A program made the translations under genes and the position numbers. From Microlunatus elymi (GTDB taxonomy: Bacteria > Actinomycetota > Actinomycetes > Propionibacteriales > Propionibacteriaceae), in assembly GCF_007362775.1 (NCBI RefSeq), contig NZ_CP041692.1, forward strand, positions 4,774,001-4,838,000: a stretch of DNA of 64,000 nucleotides, read 5' to 3'. Below the pieces are notes generated by a model. The model worked only from the letters and a program-made list of their open reading frames with translations. It had not been told where the DNA came from and searched no databases. Shown here piece by piece: positions 36,206-43,751 of this stretch. How positions within the stretch are numbered: position 1 is the first letter of the stretch; each line of letters begins with the position of its first letter.

Positions 36206-36276
36206 GAATCTGCCGGCCAGACGGCTGCGAATGGGCCGATCTTGGGTGCGTTTCCTCGGCAGATTCGGTTCAATCG
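36206..36276 (+). repeat. Palindromic repeat B3 (solo copy)
   Basis: Near-identical to B2: a 61-nt core 36206-36266 with ends GAATCTGCCG / CGGCAGATTC and the same 10-nt extension GGTTCAATCG. Its centre is GAATGGGCCGATCTTGGG then TGCG. It lies 69 nt upstream of the DUF2332 start with no nuclease gene adjoining on its other side. Confidence 0.85.
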
Positions 36277-36292
36277 CGGGTGTGAACTCAGG

Positions 36293-37273
36293 TCAGCGGA
36301 ACTGGGGGCGGAAGTGGTCGCCGATCTCGGGGTCGACCAGCACTTCCTGGGCGGCGGCGATGCCGTCGACGACGAAGTCGGCGTCGACCGGGGTGTTGCG
36401 CTTGACCAGGGCCAGGCCGATCGGGCCCTCCTCGTAGTGCCGGGCCGAGCTGCCCATCCGGCCGACCTGCCGCTCCCCCAGCATGATCGCCGCGCCGACG
36501 TCGGGCAGGGCGTCGGCCGAGCCGTCCAGTTGCAGCCGAACCAGGCGCCGCGGCGGACGGCCGAGTGCTTGTACCCGGCCGACCGTCTCCTGGCCGGGAT
36601 AGCAGCCCTTGTTCAGATGGACCGCGGTTTCCAGCAGCCCGGCCTCGTTGGGGATCGCCCGCTCGTCGGTGTCGACGCCGATCCGCGGGATGCCGGCAGC
36701 GATCCGGCGGGCCTCGTACGCCCAGGTCCCGGCGGGATGCTCGGTCTCGGCCATCAACGTGGCGATCCGGTCGCGCGGTACGAAGACGTCGTGGCCGCCA
36801 AGTGAGTCGGGAGCGGTTCTGGTCAGGAGTCCGGTCAATGGTCCTTCGACCGGCTCAGGACCCTGGAGTTGCCAGACGATGCCGTAATCGGTCGTACGGT
36901 CGGCCACGTCGACTCGGAGCATGAAGCGCATCGAGTCCAGGAACGCGACCAGGGCGGTGGCCGCGCCGGGTTCGGTGTGGGCCCAGAAGGTCTCGCCGTC
37001 GTCGACGCCGTAGAGCACATGCTCGATGTGTCCCTGCGAGCCCGACAGCACCAGCGCCGTGGTGCCGACGCCGGGTGCGAGGTCGGTGAGGTGCTGGGTG
37101 GTCAGCGAATGCAGCCAGCTCAGCCGATCGGGCCCGGTCACGGTGAGCACGCCGCGATGCGACAGGTCGACCAGTCCGCGGCCGGCCTCGAGGTCGCGCT
37201 GCTCCCGCATCGGATTCCCGTAGTGCCAGGCGACACCCTGGTCGGGGCCGCTCTCGGCCATCACCGCATGCAC
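36293..37273 (-). CDS. ygfZ: Folate-binding YgfZ/GcvT-like protein
   Basis: A 326-residue tetrahydrofolate-binding protein of the YgfZ/IBA57 family, which supports repair or assembly of certain Fe-S enzymes. The family hallmark KGCYPGQE is at about residue 220. The GcvT-like core starts at VDLSHRGVLTVTGPDRLSWLH. GTG 37273 is preferred because GGAGG ends 9 nt before it; ATG codons at 37282 and 37261 are less well spaced. Residues about 137-144 (GPEPVEGPL) are encoded by a dispersed repeat of the CTTCGACxGGCTCAGG kind inserted in frame. Confidence 0.88.
   Translation of the reverse strand: MHAVMAESGPDQGVAWHYGNPMREQRDLEAGRGLVDLSHRGVLTVTGPDRLSWLHSLTTQHLTDLAPGVGTTALVLSGSQGHIEHVLYGVDDGETFWAHTEPGAATALVAFLDSMRFMLRVDVADRTTDYGIVWQLQGPEPVEGPLTGLLTRTAPDSLGGHDVFVPRDRIATLMAETEHPAGTWAYEARRIAAGIPRIGVDTDERAIPNEAGLLETAVHLNKGCYPGQETVGRVQALGRPPRRLVRLQLDGSADALPDVGAAIMLGERQVGRMGSSARHYEEGPIGLALVKRNTPVDADFVVDGIAAAQEVLVDPEIGDHFRPQFR
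36842..36862 (+). repeat. CTTCGACxGGCTCAGG-type repeat inside ygfZ
   Basis: CCTTCGACCGGCTCAGG lies in frame within ygfZ and encodes PEPVEGP on the coding strand. The same repeat family clusters at 52079-52204 and occurs in mshD. Confidence 0.75.
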
Positions 37274-37296
37274 CCTGCTCATCCTCCACTCATTCG

Positions 37297-37364
37297 TTCC
37301 CGCGCACCCGCGGCGCTGCCGCGGAAGTTCGAACCTACGCGGGAGCGCCAACGGTGCGCGGGAA
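37297..37364. repeat. Nested palindromic element (class E/F)
   Basis: 68 nt with three nested complementary arms: TTCCCGCGCACC / GGTGCGCGGGAA at the ends, then GGCGCT / AGCGCC, then CCGCG / CGCGG. The centre CGGAAGTTCG resembles the centre CGGAATTTCG of the element at 55732. It lies just upstream of ygfZ. It could act as a transcription hairpin, but the shared centre suggests a dispersed repeat. Confidence 0.6.
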
Positions 37365-37400
37365 GCTCACTTCCACGGCCGCGGGTCCGCCGCCCTACGG

Positions 37401-37901
37401 TCAGGCGGCGATCCGCTGCAACCGGCCCCACTGGTAGTTCTGCAGCGACTGCCCGTCGGCCGCCTTGTCGAAGGTCCACAGCAGATCACCCTCGACCTGG
37501 CCGTAGAGCCGATGTCCGGCGGTGTAGTCGGGGGCGCTGGCGGTACGAGCCACGGCGTCGGTGGCGATCTCGATCTTGGCGCCGGTGATGTGCCCGTACC
37601 AGACCTCGACCACCCCTTCGGGATGGCTCATCACCACCTCCAGCGAACCGTCGGACTGCGGCCGCCAGAAGCCGGTCTCCATCTGCAGCGGCTTGGTCGG
37701 GGTGCCGTCCTCGCCGACCTCGTACGTCTGCGACAGGTAGTGCAGATAGCTACCGCCGTTGTGACTGAAGTCGATCTGCTGCCCGAAGTCGATGTCGTCG
37801 CTGCCGGGATAGCTGGCCTTGCCACTGCCCTGCCAACTGCCGATCATCCAGGCCAGTGCGACCAGGTCGGGGTTCAGGTCGGACGGAATCTCAAATGGCA
37901 C
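37401..37901 (-). CDS. FABP-like (nitrobindin-fold) protein
   Basis: A 166-residue beta-barrel protein of the nitrobindin/FABP-like family. The barrel opens with the conserved IGSWQGSGKASYPG. True nitrobindins carry an axial haem His close to the C-terminus; here the last 14 residues (QNYQWGRLQRIAA region) contain none, so haem binding is doubtful and a lipid- or other small-ligand role is as likely, as for the second mycobacterial paralogue (Rv0813c). Its start overlaps the GNAT gene end by 11 nt. Confidence 0.8.
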   Translation of the reverse strand: MPFEIPSDLNPDLVALAWMIGSWQGSGKASYPGSDDIDFGQQIDFSHNGGSYLHYLSQTYEVGEDGTPTKPLQMETGFWRPQSDGSLEVVMSHPEGVVEVWYGHITGAKIEIATDAVARTASAPDYTAGHRLYGQVEGDLLWTFDKAADGQSLQNYQWGRLQRIAA

Positions 37902-38388
37902 CCGTCAAGGATAGGGGTTTGCTGTAGGTGAAACAGACCGTCGCATAGCTGCGGCCGGGACCCTCCGGCCAGCCGTCGAGCACCAACCCGTCCTGAACGT
38001 AGCCGAGGCGCTGATACAGCGCTGCCGCGCGGGGATTGTCGTGTTCGACCCCGAGCGTGGCCCGGGACAGCCCGCGCCGCCGGATCCGATCCTCCAACTC
38101 GGTGATCAAGATCGTGCCGACGCCGAGGGACTGCCACTCATCCCGTACCGACAGCATCCACAGCTCGCCGGCCGCATCACGCTTGGCGAAGTCGACCGCG
38201 CCGACGGCGATCGGCAGGCCGTTGCCAAGGGTGATCAACACCAGCTCGACCTGATCGGCGAAGCTGCGCTCGTACGCCGCCGCCAGCGCCCGGATGTGGT
38301 GTGGGCCGCCGGACCAGTCCAGATCGGCAAGGTCGGTCGGTTCAAGATCACGAACGGCCAGTCCGACCTCGATCCGTACGTCGTGCAT
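37891..38388 (-). CDS. GNAT family N-acetyltransferase
   Basis: A 165-residue acetyltransferase. The acetyl-CoA loop is QSLGVGTILITELEDR (motif A, Q-x-x-G-x-G), and the C-terminal NPRAAALYQRLGYVQDG is typical. Substrate unknown. ATG 38388 follows an AGGAGAGGG site. It overlaps and precedes the FABP-like gene, so the two are one transcription unit. Confidence 0.85.
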   Translation of the reverse strand: MHDVRIEVGLAVRDLEPTDLADLDWSGGPHHIRALAAAYERSFADQVELVLITLGNGLPIAVGAVDFAKRDAAGELWMLSVRDEWQSLGVGTILITELEDRIRRRGLSRATLGVEHDNPRAAALYQRLGYVQDGLVLDGWPEGPGRSYATVCFTYSKPLSLTGAI

Positions 38389-38447
38389 CACCCTCTCCTC
38401 CGTGTCCGCGTGAGCACCAGATCGCGCTGCCGATTAGGGTTCCAGAC

Positions 38448-39476
38448 GTGGCGAGATATGTCTTCATCGGAGCCGGCGCGGTCGGCAGCGCGATCGGTGG
38501 CCTGTTGGCGCAGCAGCAGATCGACGTGCTGCTGGTCGCCCGCGGCGATCATGCCCAGGCCATGATCAACAACGGCCTGACCGTACGCTGCCCGGACCTC
38601 AGCTTCACCGTGCGGCCCAAGACCGTCACCGGTCCCGAACAGGCCCGGCTGCGGGTCGACGACGTACTGGTGCTGACCACCAAATCCCACCAGGCCGAGG
38701 CAGCCGTCCAGACCTGGGCCGATGCGCCGGTCTACGACGGGGACGCCGAGGTCGGGCGGGCCGGTGAGAGATTGCCGATCCTGATCGCGCTGAACGGGGT
38801 GGCCGGCGAGGAGATCGCGCTGCGTTACTTCGACCGGGTGTACGCGGTCTGCGTCTGGACCCCGGTGGTGATGATCGAACCGGGCGAGGTACTGGTCCGC
38901 TCCGTGCCCCGTCGCGGCGTCTTCCATGTCGGCCGCTACGGCGGCAGCACCGACCGCGCCGCCGATGACGCCCTGCTGGACACCGTGGCCAAGGACTGGC
39001 AGTCGGCAGCCTTCACCGTCCATCGTCCGGCCGCGGTGATGGAGTGGAAATACCGCAAGTTGATCAGCAACCTGTCGAACGTGTTTCAGGCGTTGCTCGG
39101 CGACACCAGCCAGGCCGGCGAGCTGAAGGAAGCAGCCGACGCCGAGGCTCGGCGGGTGCTGTCGGCCGCCGGGATCGCGGTCACCAGCGACGAGGACGAG
39201 CGGGCGGCCCGGGAGGACAGCTTCCACGTGCAGCCGATCCCCGGCGAGCCGGCCGAGCTGGGCGGCTCGACGTGGCAGTCGCTGGTCCGCGGCACCGGCA
39301 GCATCGAAACCGACTACCTCAACGGCGAGATCGCGTTGATCGGTCGCCGGGTCGGCCATCCGGCCCCGATCAACGCGCGACTCGCCGGCCTGGCCCGATC
39401 GGCGGCCCGCAACGGGCTTCGCCCCGGTGCCGTCGGTGTCGACGAGTTGACGGCGATCCTGACCGGGTCCGAGTAG
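38448..39476 (+). CDS. Ketopantoate reductase (PanE/ApbA)-family protein
   Basis: A 342-residue NADPH-dependent reductase-like protein. The Rossmann motif [11 protein letters not shown] is at the N-terminus, then TTKSHQAE, the family Lys in [12 protein letters not shown] and a C-terminal helical domain ([23 protein letters not shown]). True PanE enzymes make pantoate; the extended C-terminus and catalytic surroundings fit the wider family, so the substrate is not certain. GTG 38448 begins the family sequence. Confidence 0.82.
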   Translation: MARYVFIGAGAVGSAIGGLLAQQQIDVLLVARGDHAQAMINNGLTVRCPDLSFTVRPKTVTGPEQARLRVDDVLVLTTKSHQAEAAVQTWADAPVYDGDAEVGRAGERLPILIALNGVAGEEIALRYFDRVYAVCVWTPVVMIEPGEVLVRSVPRRGVFHVGRYGGSTDRAADDALLDTVAKDWQSAAFTVHRPAAVMEWKYRKLISNLSNVFQALLGDTSQAGELKEAADAEARRVLSAAGIAVTSDEDERAAREDSFHVQPIPGEPAELGGSTWQSLVRGTGSIETDYLNGEIALIGRRVGHPAPINARLAGLARSAARNGLRPGAVGVDELTAILTGSE

Positions 39477-39511
39477 ACGATCTGGGCTGCGTCCGAGCAG
39501 AGGAGTCCCTG

Positions 39512-39943
39512 ATGAGACTGGTGATTCAGCGGGTCAGCCGGGCCGCGGTCGAGGTCGAGGGCGAGATCGTCGGCGCGATCGACGAGCCCGGGTTGTTGAT
39601 CTTGGTCGGCGCGACCCACGATGACACCCCGGCGGTGGCGCGCAAGCTTGCGGAGAAGGCGTGGTCACTGCGGATCATGCCGGGTGAGCGGTCCGCCTCC
39701 GATCTCGGCGCACCGATCCTGGTGGTCAGCCAATTCACCCTGTACGCCGACACCCGCAAGGGCCGCCGGCCGTCCTGGAACGCGGCCGCACCCCGGCCGA
39801 TCAGCGAACCGCTGGTGGACGAGTTCGCCGCCGCACTGCGCGAGTTGGGAGCAGCCGTACAGACCGGAGTTTTCGGTGCCGAGATGGAGGTTTCCTTGAT
39901 CAACAGCGGCCCGGTGACGATCCTGCTCGACTCTGCCGACTGA
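39512..39943 (+). CDS. dtd: D-aminoacyl-tRNA deacylase
   Basis: Dtd hydrolyses D-amino acids from mischarged tRNA. The 143-residue protein has both signature motifs: SQFTLYAD with the catalytic Thr region and the NSGPVTI cross-subunit Gly-cisPro loop. ATG 39512 has GAGGAG upstream. It follows the PanE-like gene by 35 nt and is probably co-transcribed. Confidence 0.96.
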   Translation: MRLVIQRVSRAAVEVEGEIVGAIDEPGLLILVGATHDDTPAVARKLAEKAWSLRIMPGERSASDLGAPILVVSQFTLYADTRKGRRPSWNAAAPRPISEPLVDEFAAALRELGAAVQTGVFGAEMEVSLINSGPVTILLDSAD

Positions 39944-40140
39944 GCCTCCTGGGAGCTTCGAGCTTCCTGAGCCGCGGCTGCTCGGCGCCGATCCTGAGCG
40001 CCGGTTGCCAGCCGGCGCTCAGCAACACGTACGCGATTGCGTTGCTCTGCCGGTCGCAGCGGGTGACTATGGCAGTGGACCGGGCATCGCAGATGTTGCT
40101 CAGCGAGGGAGCCCGGCACTGGCGAGAGGTAGGCCGAGAA

Positions 40141-41634
40141 ATGACATCGGTTCATCAAGATCTGACCCAGCCGCAGGGCCAGAACCCCCGGAATGCTCAG
40201 AGGGTTCAGGATGCCGAACAACAGTGTGAGCTGTTAGTGATCGGCGCCGGTTCGGCCGGCATCGCGGCCGCCGCGGCCGGGCAGCGGGCGGGCGCCAAGG
40301 TGACCGTGATCGAGCGGGAACGCCCCGGCGGCGCCTCCCTGTGGACCGGCACCGTACCGACGAAGGCGTTGATCGCCGCCGCTCGGGCCGCGCACCTGAT
40401 GCGGACCGCGGACCGCTTCGCGATCACCCCGGTCGAGCCGCAGCTCAACTTCGGTGAACTGATGCGTGGCATCCAGGACCGGGTGTCCGCGGCGGCACCG
40501 ACCGAACCGTCGGGTGCCTTGCAACGACTCGGCGTCGACGTGGTCGCCGGTGCGGCTCGCTTCACCGGACCGGAAACGATCATGGTCGGCGACGTCAGCT
40601 ACCGCTTCTCCCGGGCCGTGATCGCCAGCGGCACCGCCCCGGCGATGCCGCCGATTCCCGGCCTGGTCGAGTGCAATCCGCTCACCGTCACCTCGTTCTG
40701 GGAGCTGCGTTTCCTGCCCGAACAGGTCACCCTGATCGGCGGCGGACCGACCGGTTGCGAATTCGCCCAGGCGCTGGCGCGGCTGGGTTCGAAGGTCCGG
40801 ATCATCGAACTCGCCGACCGGCTGCTGCCGCGGGAGGAGCCCGAGGCCTCCGAGATGATCGCCGAGCGGCTGCGCTCCGAAGGGGTCGAGGTGTTGACCG
40901 GTACGGCGGTGCGGCGCGCGATCTCGTACGCGCATCATCAGCAGTTGATCATCGCCGGCCCGGACGGCGCCGAGCCGGTGACGATCGAGTCGGGCCGGAT
41001 CATGGTCACCGCCGGACGGCGTCCGGTGACGGTGGGTCTGGATCTTCCGCGCGCCGGGGTTTTCCTCAATGAGCAGGGATACATCGCCGTCGACGATCGG
41101 CTGCGGACCGAGAACCGGAAGGTGTACGCCGCCGGTGACGCGGTCGGCGACCGGCCGCTGGCCAGCCTGGCCGAGTTGGACGGCGAGATCGCCGCAACCA
41201 ACGCGGTCTCCGGACGGTCCCGGATCGCCCGGCACGAGCTCGGGCCGCAGGTGGTCTTCACCGATCCGGAGATCGGCCGGATCGGGCACACCGAGATGTC
41301 GGCCCGGGTCGGGTTGGGCGACTGGCTGCGGGTGCGCAAGTCCAGCGGCCGGATCGATCGCGCGATCGCCGAGAACGAGCCCAGCGGGCTGACCAAGATC
41401 ATCAGCAACGGTCACGGCCGGATGGTCGGCGCGACGGTGATCTCACCGCGGGCCGGCGAGGTGATCACCGAACTGGCGACGGTTCTGCAACGCGGCGGCC
41501 GGATCGCCGACCTGGCGTCGGTCCCGCACGCCTACCCGACCTGGTCCGACGCCCTCTGGCACGCGGCCATGGATGATCAGGCGGAACGGCAGACCGCACC
41601 GACCGGACGAACCGCCGTACTGCGCCGCCGGTAA
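40141..41634 (+). CDS. SthA/Lpd-like flavoprotein lacking the redox disulfide
   Basis: A 497-residue FAD/NAD(P)-binding pyridine-nucleotide oxidoreductase. The FAD site GAGSAGIAAAAAG, the NAD site GGGPTGCEFAQAL, the second FAD motif VYAAGDAVGD and the dimerisation domain are all present. At the redox-active site, residues 63-75 read GASLWTGTVPTK, so both Cys of the usual C-x4-C are gone. The C-terminal site is HAYPTWSD. It therefore cannot act as lipoamide dehydrogenase or mercuric reductase; a soluble transhydrogenase-like or quinone-reductase role is possible. ATG 40141 is chosen (GAGAGGTAGG upstream). Confidence 0.8.
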   Translation: MTSVHQDLTQPQGQNPRNAQRVQDAEQQCELLVIGAGSAGIAAAAAGQRAGAKVTVIERERPGGASLWTGTVPTKALIAAARAAHLMRTADRFAITPVEPQLNFGELMRGIQDRVSAAAPTEPSGALQRLGVDVVAGAARFTGPETIMVGDVSYRFSRAVIASGTAPAMPPIPGLVECNPLTVTSFWELRFLPEQVTLIGGGPTGCEFAQALARLGSKVRIIELADRLLPREEPEASEMIAERLRSEGVEVLTGTAVRRAISYAHHQQLIIAGPDGAEPVTIESGRIMVTAGRRPVTVGLDLPRAGVFLNEQGYIAVDDRLRTENRKVYAAGDAVGDRPLASLAELDGEIAATNAVSGRSRIARHELGPQVVFTDPEIGRIGHTEMSARVGLGDWLRVRKSSGRIDRAIAENEPSGLTKIISNGHGRMVGATVISPRAGEVITELATVLQRGGRIADLASVPHAYPTWSDALWHAAMDDQAERQTAPTGRTAVLRRR

Positions 41635-41640
41635 CGCCAC

Positions 41641-41706
41641 ACAACCCCGACTTGTCAGCCCCAGAAAGCGTTGTAGCGCTTGCTGAAGCTGACAAGTCGG
41701 GGTTGT
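41641..41706. terminator. Long hairpin between convergent genes
   Basis: A perfect 19-bp inverted repeat, ACAACCCCGACTTGTCAGC and its complement, closes a loop that itself contains AAGCG / CGCTT. It separates the flavoprotein gene from the convergent DUF1416 gene, 6 nt after the former's stop. It may be a bidirectional terminator, but the perfect long arms and lack of a U-tract also fit a dispersed palindromic repeat. Confidence 0.7.
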
Positions 41707-41721
41707 TGGTGTCCTGAGAGC

Positions 41722-42027
41722 TCAGGCCGGTTGGGCGGCCAGCTCGATGTCCACGTCGGCGACCGCACCGACCTTGGCCACCACGGCCCGGTCGATGGAG
41801 ACGCCCGGCGCCAGGGTCCGCAGCGTCCAACGGCCGTCACCGGCGAAGAACCGGAACGTCCCGTCGGCCGACGTCGGCACCTCGGCCGTGAACTCGCCGG
41901 TGGAGTCCAGCAGCCGCACGTAGGCGGCCACTGGTGCACCGTCGCGCAGGACCCGGCCCTGCACCAGGGCCTGGTTGGACAGGTCGACACCGGCCAGGCT
42001 CACGCCGCCGGTCGTTGCTCCGCACAT
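41722..42027 (-). CDS. DUF1416 (SseC-like) protein
   Basis: A 101-residue protein, one beta-sandwich (carboxypeptidase-regulatory-like fold), with Cys at residue 2 (MCGATTGG). It is invariably found next to thiosulfate sulfurtransferase genes in actinobacteria (sseC next to cysA in mycobacteria) and is presumed to act with the sulfurtransferase, possibly through that Cys. It is 55 nt downstream of the sulfurtransferase gene. Confidence 0.85.
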   Translation of the reverse strand: MCGATTGGVSLAGVDLSNQALVQGRVLRDGAPVAAYVRLLDSTGEFTAEVPTSADGTFRFFAGDGRWTLRTLAPGVSIDRAVVAKVGAVADVDIELAAQPA

Positions 42028-42082
42028 GTTCGAATCTCCTTGTCGCGGGGTTGGTGTCAGGCGTCGAGCTCTGCTCGCCCGA

Positions 42083-42931
42083 TCACGGTTGGCCGGGCTC
42101 GTCGCCGAGGGCCACCGGCACCCCGACCAGCGAGCCGTACTCGGTCCAGGAGCCGTCGTAGTTCTTCACGTTCGGCTGATCCAGCAGCTCGTGCAGTACG
42201 AACCAGGTGTGCGCGCTGCGCTCGCCGATCCGGCAGTAGGCGATGGTGTCCTTGCCGAAGTCGACACCGGCGTCGCCGTAGATCTTCCGCAGCTCGTCCT
42301 CGGAGCGGAAGGTGCCGTCGTCGGCTGCCGACTTGCTCCACGGCACGTTCACCGCGGTCGGTACGTGGCCGGGACGCTGAGCCGACTCCTGCGGCAGGTG
42401 CGCCGGGGCCAGCAGCCGTCCGGCGTACTCGTCGGGGCTGCGTACGTCGACCAGGTTGAGCGAACCGATCGCCGCCACCGTGTCGTCACGGAAGGCGCGG
42501 ATCGAGGTGTCCGGCTGCTGAGCGGTGTACGTGGTGGGCTCGCGCTTGACCTCGTCGCTGCTCAGCTCGCGCGCATCGAGCTCCCACTTCTTCCGGCCGC
42601 CGTCCAGCAGCTTGACGTCGGCATGCCCGTACAACTTGAAGTACCAGTAGGCGTAGGCCGCGAACCAGTTGTTGTTGCCGCCGTAGAGCACCACGGTGTC
42701 GCCATTGGCGACGCCGCGATCGGAGAGCAGGGTCTCGAACTGCTCCTTGTTGACGAAGTCGCGACGGACCGGATCCTGGAGGTCCTGCTTCCAGTCCAGC
42801 TTGATCGCGCCCTTGATGTGGCCGCCGTCGTAGGCGGTGGTGTCCTCGTCGACCTCGATCAGGACGACCTTGTCGTCGTCGAGATGCTCGGCCACCCAAT
42901 CGGCGCTGACGAGAGCTTGATCTCTGCTCAT
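42083..42931 (-). CDS. Thiosulfate/3-mercaptopyruvate sulfurtransferase
   Basis: A 282-residue protein with two tandem rhodanese domains. Only the C-terminal domain has the active-site Cys, in YCRIGERSAHTWF. The N-terminal domain is catalytically empty, as usual. The CRxGxRs loop with R-I-G-E-R is the thiosulfate-type pattern. It probably supplies persulfide sulfur. Start ATG 42931 has CAGGAG upstream. Confidence 0.93.
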   Translation of the reverse strand: MSRDQALVSADWVAEHLDDDKVVLIEVDEDTTAYDGGHIKGAIKLDWKQDLQDPVRRDFVNKEQFETLLSDRGVANGDTVVLYGGNNNWFAAYAYWYFKLYGHADVKLLDGGRKKWELDARELSSDEVKREPTTYTAQQPDTSIRAFRDDTVAAIGSLNLVDVRSPDEYAGRLLAPAHLPQESAQRPGHVPTAVNVPWSKSAADDGTFRSEDELRKIYGDAGVDFGKDTIAYCRIGERSAHTWFVLHELLDQPNVKNYDGSWTEYGSLVGVPVALGDEPGQP

Positions 42932-43385
42932 CTGTGTCTCCTGACGTTCACGCTGCGGTCTGCTTGCTCAATATTTGGATGCCATGAATTTGGATGCCGC
43001 CGAAATCGCAGCGGCGACATCTCCGTCTGCTGCTTGCTTCGGATACGAACCCGCCCCCGATGCAGATCTGCTGAAATCCCATCCGCCGGAGCATCAGATT
43101 CGTGGCTCGTGGCGGGCCGCATCGGGATCGTTCCTCTTGAACCGACAACTCAGCTGGTCAAGACAGGAAGGCGAGTCCGTCAGCTCATTCGACACAACGA
43201 CGACCGCATCCGACCGAAGTCGGTTGCCAGTCGCCGGGTGAGCAGGAGCGCCCACGGTGTCGTCGCGATCACGTGCCAAACACTAGGGGCGATCGCGGGC
43301 CGCACCAAGAGGGTGTCTTGAATGTCAAGACACCCGTCCACATTGTGGTCAGCGCGATCGGCCGATCGTCCCGCAACCGCCCGGG
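42932..43385. promoter_or_regulatory. Gene-free region upstream of the sulfurtransferase
   Basis: This is 454 nt without a recognisable gene and locally AT-richer than its surroundings. It holds two 11-nt direct repeats, ATTTGGATGCC at 42973-42983 and 42988-42998 (period 15), within 70 nt of the sulfurtransferase start, which could bind a regulator. It also holds the hairpin at 43311. No known sulfur riboswitch fold could be recognised. The rest shows nothing I can name. Confidence 0.45.
43311..43335 (-). terminator. Terminator-like hairpin downstream of moaD-like gene
   Basis: GGGTGTCTTGA and TCAAGACACCC form a perfect 11-bp stem with a 3-nt loop, 50 nt after the moaD-like stop on the minus strand. 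The following CTCTTGG is only weakly U-rich. Confidence 0.65.
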
Positions 43386-43637
43386 CTATCCGCCCGCAAA
43401 CGGCGGCAGCACCTCGACCGTGACGTCGGTGTCCAGCCGGCGACGTCGATCGTCGTCGTGCAGCGCCCGGCCGTCGGTCAGCAGCGTGCTGCCGGCGAGG
43501 ATCTGGGCGAATCGAGCATCGCGCGAGTCCGCCGCCAACTCCAGCGCCGTGGCGATGTCGTCGGCCGTGAAGGACTCCTGCTCCACCCCGGCTGCGGCAC
43601 GGGCTCCCGCCCAGTAGTGCAAGAGCACCTGCGTCAT
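43386..43637 (-). CDS. MoaD/ThiS family sulfur carrier protein
   Basis: An 83-residue ubiquitin-like protein ending in the diagnostic PPFAGG, whose terminal Gly is thiocarboxylated. It could serve molybdopterin, thiamine or other sulfur transfer; no moaE or thiG is adjacent. Its place upstream of the sulfurtransferase on the same strand suggests a sulfur-relay link. ATG 43637. Confidence 0.85.
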   Translation of the reverse strand: MTQVLLHYWAGARAAAGVEQESFTADDIATALELAADSRDARFAQILAGSTLLTDGRALHDDDRRRRLDTDVTVEVLPPFAGG

Positions 43638-43662
43638 GGGGGTATTGTCTCCCACGAGCGTG

Positions 43663-43703
43663 GAGGCTCGAAGCTGATCGGAATTCAGCTCCGGGCCTCT
43701 TTT
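43663..43703 (+). promoter_or_regulatory. Intrinsic-terminator-like hairpin in the glnR leader
   Basis: GAGGCT / GGCCTC (one G-U) and AGCTGA / TCAGCT form a two-part stem with a 7-nt loop, immediately followed by TTTT (43700-43703). It lies 48 nt before the glnR ATG and reads in the direction of glnR, while the gene on the other side (moaD-like) is divergent. It therefore sits where an attenuator would. A TATTGT box at 43643-43648 may be the -10. Confidence 0.5.
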
Positions 43704-43751
43704 CGTACCCAGACCGTTCAGCCATCGCCGCGTCCAGCCGAGGGAGAACTG

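Noticed and set aside
40141-41634. Dihydrolipoamide dehydrogenase (lpd)
   Set aside because: Both cysteines of the redox disulfide are absent.
42932-43385. Sulfur-related riboswitch or hidden small gene in the 454-nt gap
   Set aside because: No SAM- or other known riboswitch pattern and no frame with a start, ribosome site and family resemblance could be seen.
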